Shown: in pieces, positions 42,527-54,167 of the stretch
How positions within the stretch are numbered: position 1 is the stretch's first letter
Layout of the letters: every line of letters starts with the position of its first letter
Assembly (NCBI GenBank): GCA_017443145.1
Contig: JAFSPA010000006.1
Span: 186,001 to 250,000, forward strand
Source: Paludibacteraceae bacterium
GTDB taxonomy: Bacteria; Bacteroidota; Bacteroidia; Bacteroidales; Paludibacteraceae
Direction of reading: 5' to 3'
Length of the DNA: 64,000 nt
The notes under the pieces: model-generated
What the model saw: the letters and a program-made list of their open reading frames with translations, nothing else
What the model was told of the DNA's origin: nothing
Database searches by the model: none
Translations under genes and position numbers: made by a program

Positions 42527-45500
42527 TTATTCGTCTACTTGCATGAGACGCGCCTCAGCAGCCTCACGAGCAGCTTGTATAGCGGCGTACTCTTCGGCGT
42601 TGTGCACAGCGATCTTTTGGAACTCACGCAGACCTGTACCGGCCGGTATGAGGTTACCACAGATAACGTTCTCTTTCATGCCTTCGAGGTAGTCTACGCG
42701 GCCTTGAATAGCGGCTTCGTTGAGGACTTTCGTAGTCTCCTGGAAGGAGGCAGCGGACATGAAGGACTTGGTGCCCAACGCTGCGCGGGTGATACCTTGG
42801 AGGATTTGCGAAGCAGTAGCGCAGATAGCGTCACGAGCGACGACGAGCTTGCGGTCACGACGACGGAGCGAGCTGTTCTCATCGTGTAGGCGACGTGCGG
42901 TGATAATCTGACCCGGGCGGAGTACTTCACTGTCTCCGGCGTCAGTAACCACCTTACGTCCCCAGATACGATCGTTCTCGTCGAGGAAGTCCATCTTATC
43001 GACAATTTGTCCCTCGAGGAAGCGTGTGTCACCACCCTCTTGGATGAGGACTTTGCGCATCATCTGACGAACAATAATTTCGAAGTGCTTATCGTTGATT
43101 TCCACACCTTGCAAGCGGTAAACGGCTTGTGCCTCGTTGACGATATAGTCTTGTACGGCGGTCGGTCCCTTGATAGCAAGGATGTCGTCCGGAGTAACGG
43201 CACCGTCGGAGAGGGCAACACCAGCGCGAACATAGTCACCTTCCTGTACCAAGATCTGCTTGGTGAGCGGGATGAGGTAAGACTTGACTTCGCCTTGACG
43301 GCTGGTCACGGAGAGTTCGCGGTTACCACGTTTGATTTTTCCGAAGGAGACCTCACCGTCGATTTCAGCCACGATAGCGGGGTTGGACGGGTTACGAGCC
43401 TCGAAGAGCTCGGTTACACGTGGCAGACCGCCGGTGATATCACCTGCAGTACCGAGTGCACGTGTGATCGTGAAGAGGAGATCACCGACCTTAATCTCGT
43501 CGCCCTCAGCATGTACCAACATAGCTTTGGTCGGGAGGTTGTAGGAGCGGAGAACGTTACCGTTCTTGTCGACGATAGAAGCGACAGGCATTTTGGTCTT
43601 ATCGCGTGTATCGGTGATGTACACCTCTTTCTTACCTGTTTGTTCGTCGGTCTCGGTCTTAGCGGTGATACCCTCGATGACGTCGTCGTAGTGGAGTGTA
43701 CCGGCTTGTTCGAGCACGAGTGAAGCCTTGTACGGGTTCCATTCGCAAACGACAGCACCCTTTTCGTAAACCTCACCAGGCGTAACGAAGAGCTTGGAGG
43801 AATACGGGATGTTGAAGGTAGTGAGTGTGACGCCAGTTTTCTCGTCCACGAGGCGGAGCTCGTTAAGACGGCTAACGACGATGACATCACCGTTGTCAGT
43901 AGTGATGGTACGGAGGTCATCTATCTCTACGCGACCTGCGCGTGGAAGTGCATAGGTATTCTCAGTAGCAGCGTTACCAGCGACACCACCGGAGTGGAAG
44001 GTACGGAGTGTAAGCTGTGTACCGGGTTCACCGATGGCTTGTGCAGCGATGACGCCGACAGCCTCACCTTTCTGAACCATCTGACGAGTAGCGAGGTTAC
44101 GTCCGTAGCACTTAGCGCAGACACCATGTTTGGCTTCGCAAGTGAGTACCGAGCGGATTTCTACTTCCTCGATACCAGCAGCCTCGATGGCTTCGCACTC
44201 AGGCTCGCGAATCTCTTCGCCAGCATAGACGATGACATTACCTTCGTTGTCAAGGATATCATGCACAGAAACGCGTCCGAGAATACGCTGTGTGAGTGTA
44301 GCGACGACGGTATCGTTCTGTTTGATAGCGCGTGCAGTGAGTCCGCGGAGGGTACCGCAGTCCTCTTCGGTGATGATGACGTCGTGCGATACATCGACGA
44401 GACGACGTGTGAGGTAACCAGCGTCGGCGGTCTTCAAAGCGGTATCGGCCAAACCCTTACGGGCACCGTGCGTAGAAACGAAGTACTCGAGCACGGACAG
44501 ACCTTCTTTAAAGTTCGCCAAGACAGGGTTCTCAATGGTTTGACGGCTGTCAGTAGCACCAGCTTTTTGCGGTTTAGCCATCAATCCGCGGAGACCTGCT
44601 AACTGTTTAATCTGCTGTTTGTTACCACGGGCACCGGAGTCCATCATCATGTAAACAGAGTTGAAGCCTTGGTCCGCCTCTTCCATGTGTTTCATGAGGG
44701 TGTCGGTGAGTTTCAAGTCGACCTTGTTCCAAGCGTTAACGACGTTGTTATAACGCTCGTCGTCGGACATTTCACCGAAGTTATAGAGCTCGGTGATGTT
44801 CTCGACTTCCGCGTTACCTTCGGCGATGAATTCAGCCTTCTCTTCCGGAACGAGGATATCGTTGAGGTTGAAGGACAGACCGCCGAGGAAGGCCATCTTA
44901 TAACCGAGGTCCTTGATGTCGTCAAGGAACTTCGCCGTACGAGCTACACCACAAGTCTTGATGACGGAAGAGATGATTTTCTTCACGGCACCTTTCTTCA
45001 TGGTGACGTTCTGGAAACCTACTTCAGCAGGCACGAATTCGTTAACCATGCAGCGTCCAGGAGTGGTCTCGATGAGTTCGTCCTTGATACGCACTTTGAC
45101 GATGGCGTGGATGTCCACTTTGCCTTCGTTGAGAGCGATGGTGCACTCTTCGGGGCTATAGAAGCACAGTCCTTCACCTTTGACGCCCTGACGCGGTTTG
45201 GTGATGTAGTACAGACCGAGAATCATATCCTGTGAAGGCACAGTAATCGGGTTACCGTTAGCCGGGTCGAGGATGTTGTGCGAACCGAGCATGAGGAGTT
45301 GAGCCTCGAGGATAGCCTCGTTAGAGAGCGGCAAGTGTACGGCCATCTGGTCACCGTCGAAGTCGGCGTTAAATCCGGCACAAGCGAGCGGGTGCAGTTG
45401 GATAGCCTTACCCTCGATCATACGGGGTTGGAAAGCCAAGATACCGTGTCTGTGCAGAGTCGGTGCACGGTTGAGGAGGACGGGATGTCCTTCCATGACG

Positions 45501-46801
45501 TGCTCGAGGATCTCCCAGATGACGTCGTCGCGGCGATCGATGATACGTTTCGCGGACTTAACAGTCTTAACCAAACCGCGCTCGATGAGCTTACGGATGA
45601 TAAAGGGCTTATACAGTTCGGCTGCCATCTCTTTAGGCAGACCGCACTCATGCATTTTGAGTTCAGGACCAACGACGATAACCGAACGCGCGGAGTAGTC
45701 CACACGTTTACCGAGCAAGTTCTGACGGAAGCGTCCTTGTTTACCCTTGAGCGAGTCAGAGAGTGATTTGAGAGGACGGTTAGCGTCGGACTTGATAGCG
45801 GTGGTTTTGCGTGAGTTATCGAACAAGCTGTCGACAGCCTCTTGCAACATACGTTTCTCGTTACGAAGGATTACATCCGGAGCTTTGATCTCAATGAGTC
45901 GTTTGAGACGATTGTTACGAATGATGACACGACGATAGAGATCGTTGAGGTCAGAGGTAGCAAAACGTCCACCATCGAGCGGCACCAACGGGCGCAGTTC
46001 GGGCGGTGTAACGGGGATAACCTGAAGGATCATCCACTCAGGACGGTTCTTACCGTTTGCAGCGCGGAAGGACTCTACGACTTGCAGACGTTTGAGGGCC
46101 TCCTGTTTGCGTTGTGTGGACGAATCGGTATCGGCACGGTTACGGAGCTCGTAGCTGAGTTCGTCGAGGTTGATTTTAGCGAGGAGTTCATAGATAGCCT
46201 CCGCACCCATTTTAGCAACGAACTTATCGGGATCGTCGTCCTCGAGCTGGTCGTTGTTCTCGGGGAGGCGAGAGAGGATCTCTTCGTACTCGTCCTCATC
46301 GAGGAGTGCACCGTTTTCGATTACGAGGTCGCGAACCATTTGACCGTCCATGACACCAGCATTCATGACGAGGTATTTCTCGTAGTAGATGATAGCGTCA
46401 AGTTTCTTGGTAGGGATACCAAGGAGGGCAGCCATCTTGGACGGGAGTGAGCGGAGGTACCAGATATGTGCAACGGGCACAGCGAGACGGATATGTCCCA
46501 TGCGCTCACGACGCACTTTCTTCTCGGTTACCTCAACGCCGCAACGCTCGCAGACGATACCTTTGTAACGGATACGTTTGTACTTACCGCAGTGGCACTC
46601 GTAGTCCTTGGTAGGACCGAAGATGCGCTCGCAGAAGAGGCCGTCACGCTCGGGTTTATAGGTACGATAGTTAATCGTTTCCGGTTTGAGGACTTCGCCG
46701 CTGGACAGCGCCATGATTTCATCGGGCGAAGCCAGACCAATAGTAATCTTGGAGAAACCGGTTTTCTTTGTATTGTTGGTATTTTCTTTCTTGTAAGCCA
46801 T
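42527..46801 (-). CDS. rpoC: RNA polymerase beta' subunit
   Basis: A 1424-aa catalytic subunit. An N-terminal zinc finger has [19 protein letters not shown]. The active-site loop [16 protein letters not shown] (near residue 477) binds the catalytic Mg. The C-terminal zinc-binding block has [17 protein letters not shown], and the trigger loop region contains [17 protein letters not shown]. The length is normal for Bacteroidota. It lies 38 bp after rpoB and is the last gene of the ribosomal protein-RNA polymerase operon. Confidence 0.97.
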   Translation of the reverse strand: MAYKKENTNNTKKTGFSKITIGLASPDEIMALSSGEVLKPETINYRTYKPERDGLFCERIFGPTKDYECHCGKYKRIRYKGIVCERCGVEVTEKKVRRERMGHIRLAVPVAHIWYLRSLPSKMAALLGIPTKKLDAIIYYEKYLVMNAGVMDGQMVRDLVIENGALLDEDEYEEILSRLPENNDQLEDDDPDKFVAKMGAEAIYELLAKINLDELSYELRNRADTDSSTQRKQEALKRLQVVESFRAANGKNRPEWMILQVIPVTPPELRPLVPLDGGRFATSDLNDLYRRVIIRNNRLKRLIEIKAPDVILRNEKRMLQEAVDSLFDNSRKTTAIKSDANRPLKSLSDSLKGKQGRFRQNLLGKRVDYSARSVIVVGPELKMHECGLPKEMAAELYKPFIIRKLIERGLVKTVKSAKRIIDRRDDVIWEILEHVMEGHPVLLNRAPTLHRHGILAFQPRMIEGKAIQLHPLACAGFNADFDGDQMAVHLPLSNEAILEAQLLMLGSHNILDPANGNPITVPSQDMILGLYYITKPRQGVKGEGLCFYSPEECTIALNEGKVDIHAIVKVRIKDELIETTPGRCMVNEFVPAEVGFQNVTMKKGAVKKIISSVIKTCGVARTAKFLDDIKDLGYKMAFLGGLSFNLNDILVPEEKAEFIAEGNAEVENITELYNFGEMSDDERYNNVVNAWNKVDLKLTDTLMKHMEEADQGFNSVYMMMDSGARGNKQQIKQLAGLRGLMAKPQKAGATDSRQTIENPVLANFKEGLSVLEYFVSTHGARKGLADTALKTADAGYLTRRLVDVSHDVIITEEDCGTLRGLTARAIKQNDTVVATLTQRILGRVSVHDILDNEGNVIVYAGEEIREPECEAIEAAGIEEVEIRSVLTCEAKHGVCAKCYGRNLATRQMVQKGEAVGVIAAQAIGEPGTQLTLRTFHSGGVAGNAATENTYALPRAGRVEIDDLRTITTDNGDVIVVSRLNELRLVDEKTGVTLTTFNIPYSSKLFVTPGEVYEKGAVVCEWNPYKASLVLEQAGTLHYDDVIEGITAKTETDEQTGKKEVYITDTRDKTKMPVASIVDKNGNVLRSYNLPTKAMLVHAEGDEIKVGDLLFTITRALGTAGDITGGLPRVTELFEARNPSNPAIVAEIDGEVSFGKIKRGNRELSVTSRQGEVKSYLIPLTKQILVQEGDYVRAGVALSDGAVTPDDILAIKGPTAVQDYIVNEAQAVYRLQGVEINDKHFEIIVRQMMRKVLIQEGGDTRFLEGQIVDKMDFLDENDRIWGRKVVTDAGDSEVLRPGQIITARRLHDENSSLRRRDRKLVVARDAICATASQILQGITRAALGTKSFMSAASFQETTKVLNEAAIQGRVDYLEGMKENVICGNLIPAGTGLREFQKIAVHNAEEYAAIQAAREAAEARLMQVDE

Positions 46802-46839
46802 ATTTGTATTGTTTTTAAGTTAATAAATGAATTGAAGTG

Positions 46840-49800
46840 TTACTCCATCGTAATCGACAGAGCCAAGCCCTGCAATTCGTGTAACAATACATTGAGTGAT
46901 TCAGGCAAGCCAGGAACAGGCATTGGTTCACCCTTGACGATAGCCTCGTAGGTACGAGCACGACCTGTTACGTCATCGGACTTGACGGTAAGGATCTCTT
47001 GTAGGACGTGTGCGGCGCCGTGCGCTTCGAGCGCCCAAACCTCCATCTCACCGAAACGTTGTCCACCGAACTGTGCTTTACCACCGAGCGGTTGTTGTGT
47101 GATGAGGCTGTATGGGCCGATTGAACGTGCGTGCATCTTATCGTCAACCATGTGACCGAGTTTCATGAAGTAGGTCACGCCGACGGTAGCCATCTGGTCA
47201 AACGGTTCACCGGTACCACCATCGTAGAGCTGAGTCTTACCAGCACGTGGGAGTCCAGCTTTGTCGGTCCACTCGTCGAGCGACTCGAGGGTACAACCGT
47301 CGAAGATCGGCGTAGCGAACTTAACGCCGAGTTCGTCGCCGGCCCAACCGAGGACGGCTTCGAAGATCTGACCGATATTCATACGCGAAGGCACACCCAG
47401 CGGGTTGAGGACGATATCGACCGGCGTACCATCTGCCATAAACGGCATATCCTCTACGCGGACGATTTTCGAAACGATACCTTTGTTACCGTGTCGACCG
47501 GCCATCTTATCACCTACGCGGATCTTACGACGTTTAGCGACATAGACTTTCGCGGTTTGGATGATACCAGAGGGCAGTTCGTCACCGATAGTGAGGTTGA
47601 ACTTATCGCGTTTGAGTGCTGCGTCGTATTCCTTATATTTATTAATATAGTTCATGATGCAGCGGCGCACGAGATCGGACTTATGTTCGTCAGCAGTCCA
47701 GTTGTCAAGCATGACCGACATGAAGTCGATTTGGTTGATGCGCTCCTTGCTGAAGGTTTGACCCTTCGCGATGAGTTCTGTGCCGAGGAGGTCGTAAACG
47801 CCAGCTGATTGACGACTTCTGAGCAGTGTTGCGAGTTTGTCCACGAGTTGAGCGCGGAGGTTCTCGGTAGTTGCTTTGAATTGCTCGTCGAGTTGAGCGA
47901 TACGGAATTTATCCTCTTGTTTCTGCTTGCGGTCTTTGATGGCGCGCGAGTAGAGTTTCTTGTCAATGATGACGCCGTCGAGTGACGGGCTGGCTTTCAG
48001 AGAAGCGTCTTTGACGTCACCTGCCTTATCACCGAAGATGGCTTTAAGGAGTTTCTCTTCCGGACTTGGGTCGGACTCACCCTTCGGGGTGATTTTACCG
48101 ATCATGATGTCACCCGGTTTGATGTGTGCACCGATACGGATGATACCGTTTTCGTCCAAGTCTTTGGTAGCTTCCTCGCTGACATTCGGGATGTCGGCTG
48201 TGAATTCCTCCATACCACGTTTGGTATCGCGCACTTCGAGGAGTTGCTCTACGACGTGAACGGAAGTGAACATATCCTCACGAACGATACGCTCGGAGAG
48301 GACGATAGCATCCTCATAGTTGTAACCTTTCCAAGGGATGTAGGCTACTTTGAGGTTTTTACCGAGTGCGAGCTCACCGTTAGCGGTAGCATAACCTTCG
48401 GTCAGTATTTGTCCTGCCTCGACGTGGTCACCCTTTCGTACGATAGGATGCAAGTCGATGGTAGTGTTTTGGTTAGTTTTCTGGAACTTAGGCAGGAGGT
48501 ATTCTTTCTCAGAGGGCTCGAAGGAGATGAATTCCTCATCCTCGGAGCGGTTATATTGAATACGGATACGCTCAGCGTCGACGAAGGTAACGATACCGTC
48601 TCCTTCGGCTTCTATCTGAGTACGGCTGTCGCGGATGAGTTGTCCTTCGATACCGGTACCGACGATAGGCGCTTCGCTGGTTACGAGAGGCACTGCTTGT
48701 CGCATCATGTTCGATCCCATCAAAGCACGGTGGGCATCGTCATGCTCTAAGAACGGAATGAGCGCAGCAGCGATAGAAGCTATCTGTGAAGGCGAAACGT
48801 CCATGAGGTCGATTTTCTCCGGGGCTACAACCGGGAAGTCGGCCGCGAAACGTGCTTTCACTTTCTTGCGGATGAATTTACCGTTCTCGTCGAGTGGTGC
48901 GTTACCTTGTGCGATGGTTTTGTCCTCTTCGTCCTCTGCGGTCATATAAACGACATCTTCGTTCTTGAGGTCCACCACGCCGTTTTGTGCTTTGCGGTAA
49001 GGTGTCTCAATGAAGCCGAGATCGTTGATTTTAGCGTAGATACAGAGGCTGGAGATCAGACCGATGTTCGGTCCTTCAGGAGTCTCGATTGGGCAGAGGC
49101 GTCCGTAGTGTGTATAGTGTACGTCACGAACTTCGAATCCGGCACGGTCGCGGCTCAGACCGCCAGGTCCGAGGGCAGACATACGACGTTTGTGGGTAAT
49201 CTCAGCGAGCGGGTTCTGTTGGTCCATGAACTGGCTCAGTGCGTTCGTTCCGAAATAGGAATTGATTACGCTTGAGATAGCCTTGGCGTTGATGAGGTCG
49301 GTCGGAGTGAAGACTTCGTTATCGCGGACGTTCATTCGTTCACGAATGGTGCGGCTCATACGAGCGAGACCTACGTTGAACTGGTTATAGAGTTGTTCGC
49401 CCACGGTACGTACACGACGGTTCGACAGGTGGTCGATATCGTCCACTTCGGCATTGGAGTTGATCAATTGTACGAGGTACTTGATGATCTCGATGATATC
49501 CTCTTTGGTCAAGATGCGCACGTCTTCGGGGATACGCATGTTGAGCTTGCGGTTGATACGATAACGTCCAACCTCGCCCAGGTCATAGCGTTTCTGTGAG
49601 AAGAAGAGGTTCTGAATCATCTCACGCGCGGTAGCGTCATCAGCCGGTTCGGCGTTACGCAGTTGGCGGTAGATATAGAGGACAGCTTCTTTCTCGGAGT
49701 GCGACGGGTCTTTCTGGAGGGTATTGAAGATTATGGAGAAGTCGGCCTCACGTGCTTCCTCTTTGTGGAGTAGTATGGTTTTTGCGCCGGATTCGAGGAT

Positions 49801-50652
49801 ACGGTCGCAGAGTTCTTGTGTGAGTTCGGTCTCGCGTTCAATGATGACCTCGTTACGTTCGATAGAAACGACTTCACCGGTATCTTCGTCCACGAAGTCT
49901 TCAGCCCATGATTTGAGCACGTTTCCGGCGAGTGTACGTCCTACGATATTCTGCAGGTTCTCCTTGTTGACTTTTATTTCCTCTGCGAGTCCGAAGCAAT
50001 CGAGGATCTCTTTATCGGATTCGAATCCGATGGCACGGAGGAGTGTTGTTACAGGGAGTTTCTTTTTGCGGTCGATGTAAGCATACATGACTTTGTTGAT
50101 GTCGGTAGCGAACTCGATCCAGGATCCGCGGAAGGGGATGATACGAGCCGAGTAGAGTTTCGTACCGTTGGAGTGCATAGAAGTGCCGAAGAAGACACCG
50201 GGTGAGCGGTGCAATTGGCTAACGACGACGCGTTCAGCTCCATTGATGACGAAAGTACCTTTAGGAGTCATGTAAGGAATTGTACCGAGGAATACGTCTT
50301 GTATGACGGTATCGAAGTCCTCGTGGTCGGGGTCGGTACAATAGAGTTTAAGTTTAGCCTTGAGTGGTACGCAGTATGTTAGTCCACGAAGTAGGCATTC
50401 TTCGATGGAATAGCGTGGTTGGTCCACTTGGTAGTCAAGGAATTCGAGGATAAAGTTGTTTCGGGTATCCGCGATGGGGAAGTTCTCCGAGAACACTTTA
50501 AACAGTCCTTCTTTGCGACGTTGCTCAGGAGTTGCGTCCATTTGCACGAATTCGCGGAAGGATTTGAGTTGGATGTCCAAAAAGTCAGGATAGGGCATTT
50601 GCTTTTGCATAGCCGAGAAGTTGACTCTTTGTGTTTGATTTTTTGTAGCCAT
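46840..50652 (-). CDS. rpoB: RNA polymerase beta subunit
   Basis: A 1270-aa subunit. The rifampicin pocket [19 protein letters not shown], followed by [19 protein letters not shown] (residues about 465-505), keeps the wild-type Gln, Asp, His and Ser positions, so rifampicin sensitivity is expected. [17 protein letters not shown] and [12 protein letters not shown] are further invariant blocks. It follows rplL after a hairpin that resembles an attenuator. Confidence 0.97.
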   Translation of the reverse strand: MATKNQTQRVNFSAMQKQMPYPDFLDIQLKSFREFVQMDATPEQRRKEGLFKVFSENFPIADTRNNFILEFLDYQVDQPRYSIEECLLRGLTYCVPLKAKLKLYCTDPDHEDFDTVIQDVFLGTIPYMTPKGTFVINGAERVVVSQLHRSPGVFFGTSMHSNGTKLYSARIIPFRGSWIEFATDINKVMYAYIDRKKKLPVTTLLRAIGFESDKEILDCFGLAEEIKVNKENLQNIVGRTLAGNVLKSWAEDFVDEDTGEVVSIERNEVIIERETELTQELCDRILESGAKTILLHKEEAREADFSIIFNTLQKDPSHSEKEAVLYIYRQLRNAEPADDATAREMIQNLFFSQKRYDLGEVGRYRINRKLNMRIPEDVRILTKEDIIEIIKYLVQLINSNAEVDDIDHLSNRRVRTVGEQLYNQFNVGLARMSRTIRERMNVRDNEVFTPTDLINAKAISSVINSYFGTNALSQFMDQQNPLAEITHKRRMSALGPGGLSRDRAGFEVRDVHYTHYGRLCPIETPEGPNIGLISSLCIYAKINDLGFIETPYRKAQNGVVDLKNEDVVYMTAEDEEDKTIAQGNAPLDENGKFIRKKVKARFAADFPVVAPEKIDLMDVSPSQIASIAAALIPFLEHDDAHRALMGSNMMRQAVPLVTSEAPIVGTGIEGQLIRDSRTQIEAEGDGIVTFVDAERIRIQYNRSEDEEFISFEPSEKEYLLPKFQKTNQNTTIDLHPIVRKGDHVEAGQILTEGYATANGELALGKNLKVAYIPWKGYNYEDAIVLSERIVREDMFTSVHVVEQLLEVRDTKRGMEEFTADIPNVSEEATKDLDENGIIRIGAHIKPGDIMIGKITPKGESDPSPEEKLLKAIFGDKAGDVKDASLKASPSLDGVIIDKKLYSRAIKDRKQKQEDKFRIAQLDEQFKATTENLRAQLVDKLATLLRSRQSAGVYDLLGTELIAKGQTFSKERINQIDFMSVMLDNWTADEHKSDLVRRCIMNYINKYKEYDAALKRDKFNLTIGDELPSGIIQTAKVYVAKRRKIRVGDKMAGRHGNKGIVSKIVRVEDMPFMADGTPVDIVLNPLGVPSRMNIGQIFEAVLGWAGDELGVKFATPIFDGCTLESLDEWTDKAGLPRAGKTQLYDGGTGEPFDQMATVGVTYFMKLGHMVDDKMHARSIGPYSLITQQPLGGKAQFGGQRFGEMEVWALEAHGAAHVLQEILTVKSDDVTGRARTYEAIVKGEPMPVPGLPESLNVLLHELQGLALSITME

Positions 50653-50730
50653 TAAGTATTATTTAAGATATTTTAAACAAATATCGTTATTTTTTACCAA
50701 AGATTATACGTTTTTAACTTTGGTTGTTTT

Positions 50731-50774
50731 TGAGAGAAAAAGGTTTAGACCCCATTTTTCAGGGATCTAAACCT
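50731..50774 (-). terminator. Attenuator-like terminator between rplL and rpoB
   Basis: On the minus strand AGGTTTAGATCCC (50774-50762) pairs with GGGGTCTAAACCT (50753-50741) around an eight-base loop, followed by TTTTTCTCTC. The 13-bp stem with a U tract should stop part of the transcription before rpoB. Confidence 0.8.
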
Positions 50775-50802
50775 GGGCCAGGTTGTTTAAACTGGTCAGT
50801 AA

Positions 50803-51186
50803 TTACTTGAGTTCAACGACAGCGCCAACCTCTTCAAGAGCTTTCTTGAGGGCTTCAGCAGCAGCTTTGTCAAGACCTTCCTTTACGGTAGCAGGAGCAG
50901 CGTCAACGATGTCCTTAGCCTCTTTGAGGCCGAGACCTGTTTGCTCTTTAACGGCCTTAACGACTTGGAGTTTTTGTGCACCAGCCTCTTTGAGAACTAC
51001 ATCGAAGGATGTTTTCTCTTCAGCGGCAGCAGCCTCACCTGCGCCAGCTGCAGGACCAGCAGCAACTGCAACAGCTGCAGCAGCGGGTTCGATACCATAC
51101 TCGTCTTTGAGGATTTGAGCGAGTTCATTAACTTCCTTAACAGTAAGGTTTACCAATTGTTCAGCAAAAGCTTTAAGATCTGCCAT
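50803..51186 (-). CDS. rplL: 50S ribosomal protein L7/L12
   Basis: A 127-aa stalk protein that recruits translation factors. The N-terminal dimerisation helices ([20 protein letters not shown]) are followed by an Ala-rich hinge. The C-terminal domain contains [42 protein letters not shown]. It lies 58 bp after rplJ. Confidence 0.97.
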   Translation of the reverse strand: MADLKAFAEQLVNLTVKEVNELAQILKDEYGIEPAAAAVAVAAGPAAGAGEAAAAEEKTSFDVVLKEAGAQKLQVVKAVKEQTGLGLKEAKDIVDAAPATVKEGLDKAAAEALKKALEEVGAVVELK

Positions 51187-51244
51187 AATTGTATTTTATT
51201 TAAATGATTAGTTTTTAGTTTGTTAATTAGTTTGTTATGCGCAA

Positions 51245-51778
51245 TTACTCAGCGCGTTCACCCAGCGTCTTGAGGACACCGTGGATGGTATTACCTCCGG
51301 ATTGGAGTGCAGAAACGACGTTCTTCGCAGGTGATTGCAGGAGTGCGATAAGATCTGCGATGAGTTCGTTCTTGGACTTAACGGTAGAGAGGAACTCGAG
51401 GTTTTGAGCGCCAACGTATACAGTTTCCTCGACGAAAGCAGCTTTAAGTTGGGGTCTTGCGTTCGGGTTATTTTTCTCTTTCTTCAGGATTTCTTTAATC
51501 AGTTTAGCCGGAGCGTTGCCGGTATTGCAGAGCATGAGTGCGGTATTGCCTTTGAGGGCATCAAAGATAGCGGCGTCAATACCCTTAGCCTCGAGAGCTT
51601 TCTTGAGGAGGGTGTTTTTAGCCATCACGAGTTTGATGTCAGCTTTGAAGCAAGCGCGACGCAGTTCGCTAGTTTTCTCAGCATTCAGTCCCTCGATGTT
51701 CGTGAGGTAGAAGTGAGAATACTCGCCAAGTTTATTTTGCAATTCACTGATCAGAGCGGTTTTATCTTCCTTCTTCAT
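51245..51778 (-). CDS. rplJ: 50S ribosomal protein L10
   Basis: A 177-aa stalk base protein that anchors L7/L12 dimers. It has YLTNIEGLNAEKTSELRR and VMAKNTLLKKALE, the family pattern for rRNA binding, and a C-terminal helix for L12. In other bacteria L10 represses its own operon by binding the leader; the gap of 20 bp to rplA shows no obvious structure. Confidence 0.96.
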   Translation of the reverse strand: MKKEDKTALISELQNKLGEYSHFYLTNIEGLNAEKTSELRRACFKADIKLVMAKNTLLKKALEAKGIDAAIFDALKGNTALMLCNTGNAPAKLIKEILKKEKNNPNARPQLKAAFVEETVYVGAQNLEFLSTVKSKNELIADLIALLQSPAKNVVSALQSGGNTIHGVLKTLGERAE

Positions 51779-51798
51779 AATTGATTCCTTTCTTTAAA

Positions 51799-52491
51799 TT
51801 ACTCAATTGACTTAGGGTCAATTTTAATACCTTGACTCATTGTGCTGGAAAGATAAATACTCTTGATATAGGTACCTTTACTTACAGCGGGTTTGAGTTT
51901 GATAAGCGTTTGGATGAACTCGTTCGCGTTTTGTGCGATAGCTTCAGGTGCAAAGCTTACTTTACCGATGGAAGTGTGTACAATACCAAATTTGTCCACT
52001 TTGAAGTCGATTTTACCTTGTTTAACCTCTTTAACGGCTTTAGCAACGTCAGGCGTTACGGTACCGCTTTTGGGGTTAGGCATCAAGCCACGGGGACCGA
52101 GTACGCGACCGAGAGCACCGATTTTACCCATGTATTGGGGTTGGGTGATCATAACGTCGAAGTCTGTCCAACCGGCTTTTATTTTCTCTACGTATTCGTC
52201 GAGACCTACGAAGTCAGCTCCAGCCTCTTTAGCGGCAGCTTCTTGGTCGGTACCAACGAGAGCGAGAACGCGCGTTACTTTACCAGTTCCGTTCGGGAGT
52301 GAAACGACGCCGCGAACCATTTGGTTAGCTTTACGCGGGTCCACACCGAGGCGAACGTCGATATCTACGCTAGCGTCGAATTTAGTAGTAGTGATCTCTT
52401 TTACGAGAGCAGCTGCCTCAGCAACTGTATAGAGCTTACCTGCTTCAATCTTCTCAGCAGCAAGCTTTTGATTTTTTGTCAATTTTGCCAT
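51799..52491 (-). CDS. rplA: 50S ribosomal protein L1
   Basis: A 230-aa L1 stalk protein. Conserved segments are [39 protein letters not shown] and [13 protein letters not shown]. It lies 20 bp after rplK. Confidence 0.97.
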   Translation of the reverse strand: MAKLTKNQKLAAEKIEAGKLYTVAEAAALVKEITTTKFDASVDIDVRLGVDPRKANQMVRGVVSLPNGTGKVTRVLALVGTDQEAAAKEAGADFVGLDEYVEKIKAGWTDFDVMITQPQYMGKIGALGRVLGPRGLMPNPKSGTVTPDVAKAVKEVKQGKIDFKVDKFGIVHTSIGKVSFAPEAIAQNANEFIQTLIKLKPAVSKGTYIKSIYLSSTMSQGIKIDPKSIE

Positions 52492-52511
52492 AATAGTGAT
52501 TGAAGTTTTAA

Positions 52512-52934
52512 TTATTTAACGGTAATACCCATGCTACGTGCTGTACCCTTAACCATTTTCTCTGCACTTTCTACAGTGAAGCAGTTGAGGTCGACCATCT
52601 TGTCCTCAGCGATTTGACGGCATTGTTCAGCGGTGATAGAAGCCACTTTTTTACGGTTAGGTTCGGGAGAACCGCTCTTAACGCGTGCAGCCTCGATGAG
52701 TTGAACGGCTACCGGAGGAGTTTTAACGATGAAGTCGAAGGACTTGTCAGCGTAAACGGTAATAACTACAGGCAGAACTTTACCTGCTTTGTCTTGCGTT
52801 CTGGCGTTGAATTGTTTACAAAACTCCATGATGTTCACACCCTTAGAACCGAGTGCCGGTCCTACCGGAGGAGCCGGGTTGGCAGCGCCACCCTTGATTT
52901 GGAGTTTAATAAAACCAGCAATTTCTTTAGCCAT
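52512..52934 (-). CDS. rplK: 50S ribosomal protein L11
   Basis: A 140-aa protein of the GTPase-associated centre. It begins [39 protein letters not shown] and ends GTARSMGI, both standard. It lies about 100 bp after nusG. Confidence 0.97.
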   Translation of the reverse strand: MAKEIAGFIKLQIKGGAANPAPPVGPALGSKGVNIMEFCKQFNARTQDKAGKVLPVVITVYADKSFDFIVKTPPVAVQLIEAARVKSGSPEPNRKKVASITAEQCRQIAEDKMVDLNCFTVESAEKMVKGTARSMGITVK

Positions 52935-53035
52935 AGTTTTGTTAAATTTGTAATAGTTTTGCGATGTTAGCGTTACGAAGTAACTCTCGCGGGTTAATAA
53001 CTATCGAGTAGTCAAGCGGCCCGTAACAATGCCTT

Positions 53036-53587
53036 CTACTCTTTCTCTACATCATTGAAACCGAGCTCGAGAGGTGTTTGTCGATCGAAGATCGTGACAA
53101 TCACCTTGAGCTTGTGTTTATCCTGCATGATCTCGCTTACGACGCCGTTGAATCCGCTGAAGGCACCGTTGGTGACCTTCACTTTTTCGCCGACGACGTA
53201 TGTCTCCTCGAGTGTGACGTTAGCAGCAGAATCCTCGACAGAGCCGACGATTTTGTTGATTTCTGTTTGTGACACGGGAGCGGGTTTTGTGGAAGCCTTA
53301 CCATCGCTCAGGAATCCGAGGACGTTAGGGATGTTACGCAGGAGCGGGTAGCACTCGTCGGTAAGGTTGCATTCTACGAGCACATAGCCTGGAAGCATAT
53401 TGCGCTCTTTGATAGTGCGTTTACCGTTACGCAGTGCGACCACTTTCTCGGTAGGAATCAGCACTTGTGAGACGTACTCTTTGAATAAAGAAGAGGTAAC
53501 GAGTGCACTTTCGATGTACTCTTTGACCTTGTTTTCTTTACCGCTGATAGCGCGGAGGACGTACCATTTGAAGTTATTTTCAGCCAT
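53036..53587 (-). CDS. nusG: Transcription termination/antitermination factor NusG
   Basis: A 183-aa protein with an NGN domain (KWYVLRAISGKENKVKEYIE, MLPGYVLVEC) and a C-terminal KOW motif (VGEKVKVTNGAFSGFNGVVSEI). It couples RNA polymerase to Rho or the ribosome. The gap to secE holds a 7-bp-period array. Confidence 0.95.
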   Translation of the reverse strand: MAENNFKWYVLRAISGKENKVKEYIESALVTSSLFKEYVSQVLIPTEKVVALRNGKRTIKERNMLPGYVLVECNLTDECYPLLRNIPNVLGFLSDGKASTKPAPVSQTEINKIVGSVEDSAANVTLEETYVVGEKVKVTNGAFSGFNGVVSEIMQDKHKLKVIVTIFDRQTPLELGFNDVEKE

Positions 53588-53597
53588 ACTAATTAAG

Positions 53598-53625
53598 ATT
53601 TCGGAATTTGGAATTCAGCATTCAG
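53598..53625. repeat. Degenerate 7-bp-period array between secE and nusG
   Basis: ATTTCGG, AATTTGG, AATTCAG, CATTCAG. It ends one base before the secE stop codon (53627-53629). Confidence 0.6.
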
Positions 53626-53626
53626 A

Positions 53627-53815
53627 TTAGAAGAGGCCATAAATAGCGGTCATGATAGTCTCGAAGCACCAGTCCATGAGCCAAACGACGAGTGCCAGAA
53701 TAATGGAAGCAACCAGCACGAGTACTGCACTTTGGCTCAGTTCTTTAGCTGTAGGCCAGCTGACTTTGTGAACTAATTCGTTGTACGATTCCTTGATGTT
53801 TTCTACCAATTTCAT
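53627..53815 (-). CDS. secE: Preprotein translocase subunit SecE
   Basis: A 62-aa single-helix protein of the SecYEG channel. The amphipathic N-terminus has ESYNELVHKVSWPTAKEL, the SecE signature, followed by a membrane helix at about 30-50. Normal short bacterial form. Confidence 0.94.
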   Translation of the reverse strand: MKLVENIKESYNELVHKVSWPTAKELSQSAVLVLVASIILALVVWLMDWCFETIMTAIYGLF

Positions 53816-53927
53816 ATATGTAGATTATTTTATTGTTAGCTTGTATATTCCCGCAACGCAACTCGGCTCCAGCAAATGCCAAAGTCGAATTGGAAGCTAT
53901 GTCTGTAACAGACCCCGAAGGGTTTAG

Positions 53928-53998
53928 CACGGAAGGCAGGAATCGAACCCACATTAACGGTTTTGGAGACCGCTCTCCTACCATTGGAGGACTTCCGT
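53928..53998 (-). tRNA. tRNA-Trp (CCA)
   Basis: A 71-nt cloverleaf. The acceptor ACGGAAG pairs with CTTCCGT. The anticodon arm GCGGT-CTCCAAA-ACCGT shows CCA, and the T arm is GTGGG-TTCGATT-CCTGC. The 3' CCA is not encoded. It lies between tuf and secE, as in many Bacteroidota. Confidence 0.95.
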
Positions 53999-54003
53999 TC
54001 GTC

Positions 54004-54060
54004 AGAACGGGCTTGCAACGATGTCTTCGCCACGCGAAGACAGAAGGTTGCCGCCGTTCT
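54004..54060 (-). other. Nested hairpin between tuf and tRNA-Trp
   Basis: Three collinear inverted repeats: AGAACGG/CCGTTCT (54004-54010, 54054-54060), GCAAC/GTTGC (54015-54019, 54047-54051) and GTCTTCGC/GCGAAGAC (54023-54030, 54034-54041). It ends six bases from the tRNA-Trp 5' end and is probably an RNA processing structure. Confidence 0.65.
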
Positions 54061-54122
54061 TCCTCTCAAAATCACAAATCTCCACTTACGTTTTGATTTC
54101 TAATTTTGTTTTTTTTGTTAAG

Positions 54123-54149
54123 CCGTGCGGGACTCGACGTCCCACACGG
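54123..54149 (-). other. Hairpin after tuf, without U tract
   Basis: CCGTGTGGGAC and GTCCCGCACGG on the minus strand form an 11-bp stem with one G-U pair, followed by an A-rich stretch. The lack of a U tract argues against an intrinsic terminator. Probably a processing or stabilising 3' hairpin of tuf mRNA. Confidence 0.6.
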
Positions 54150-54167
54150 TTTATCCGAGACTAGTTA

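Noticed and set aside
46840..50652. Rifampicin-resistance changes in rpoB
   Set aside because: All the usual resistance positions in the pocket carry wild-type residues.
54123..54149. Hairpin after tuf as an intrinsic terminator
   Set aside because: The minus strand continues with an A-rich rather than U-rich stretch, and tRNA-Trp, secE and nusG follow without a visible promoter.
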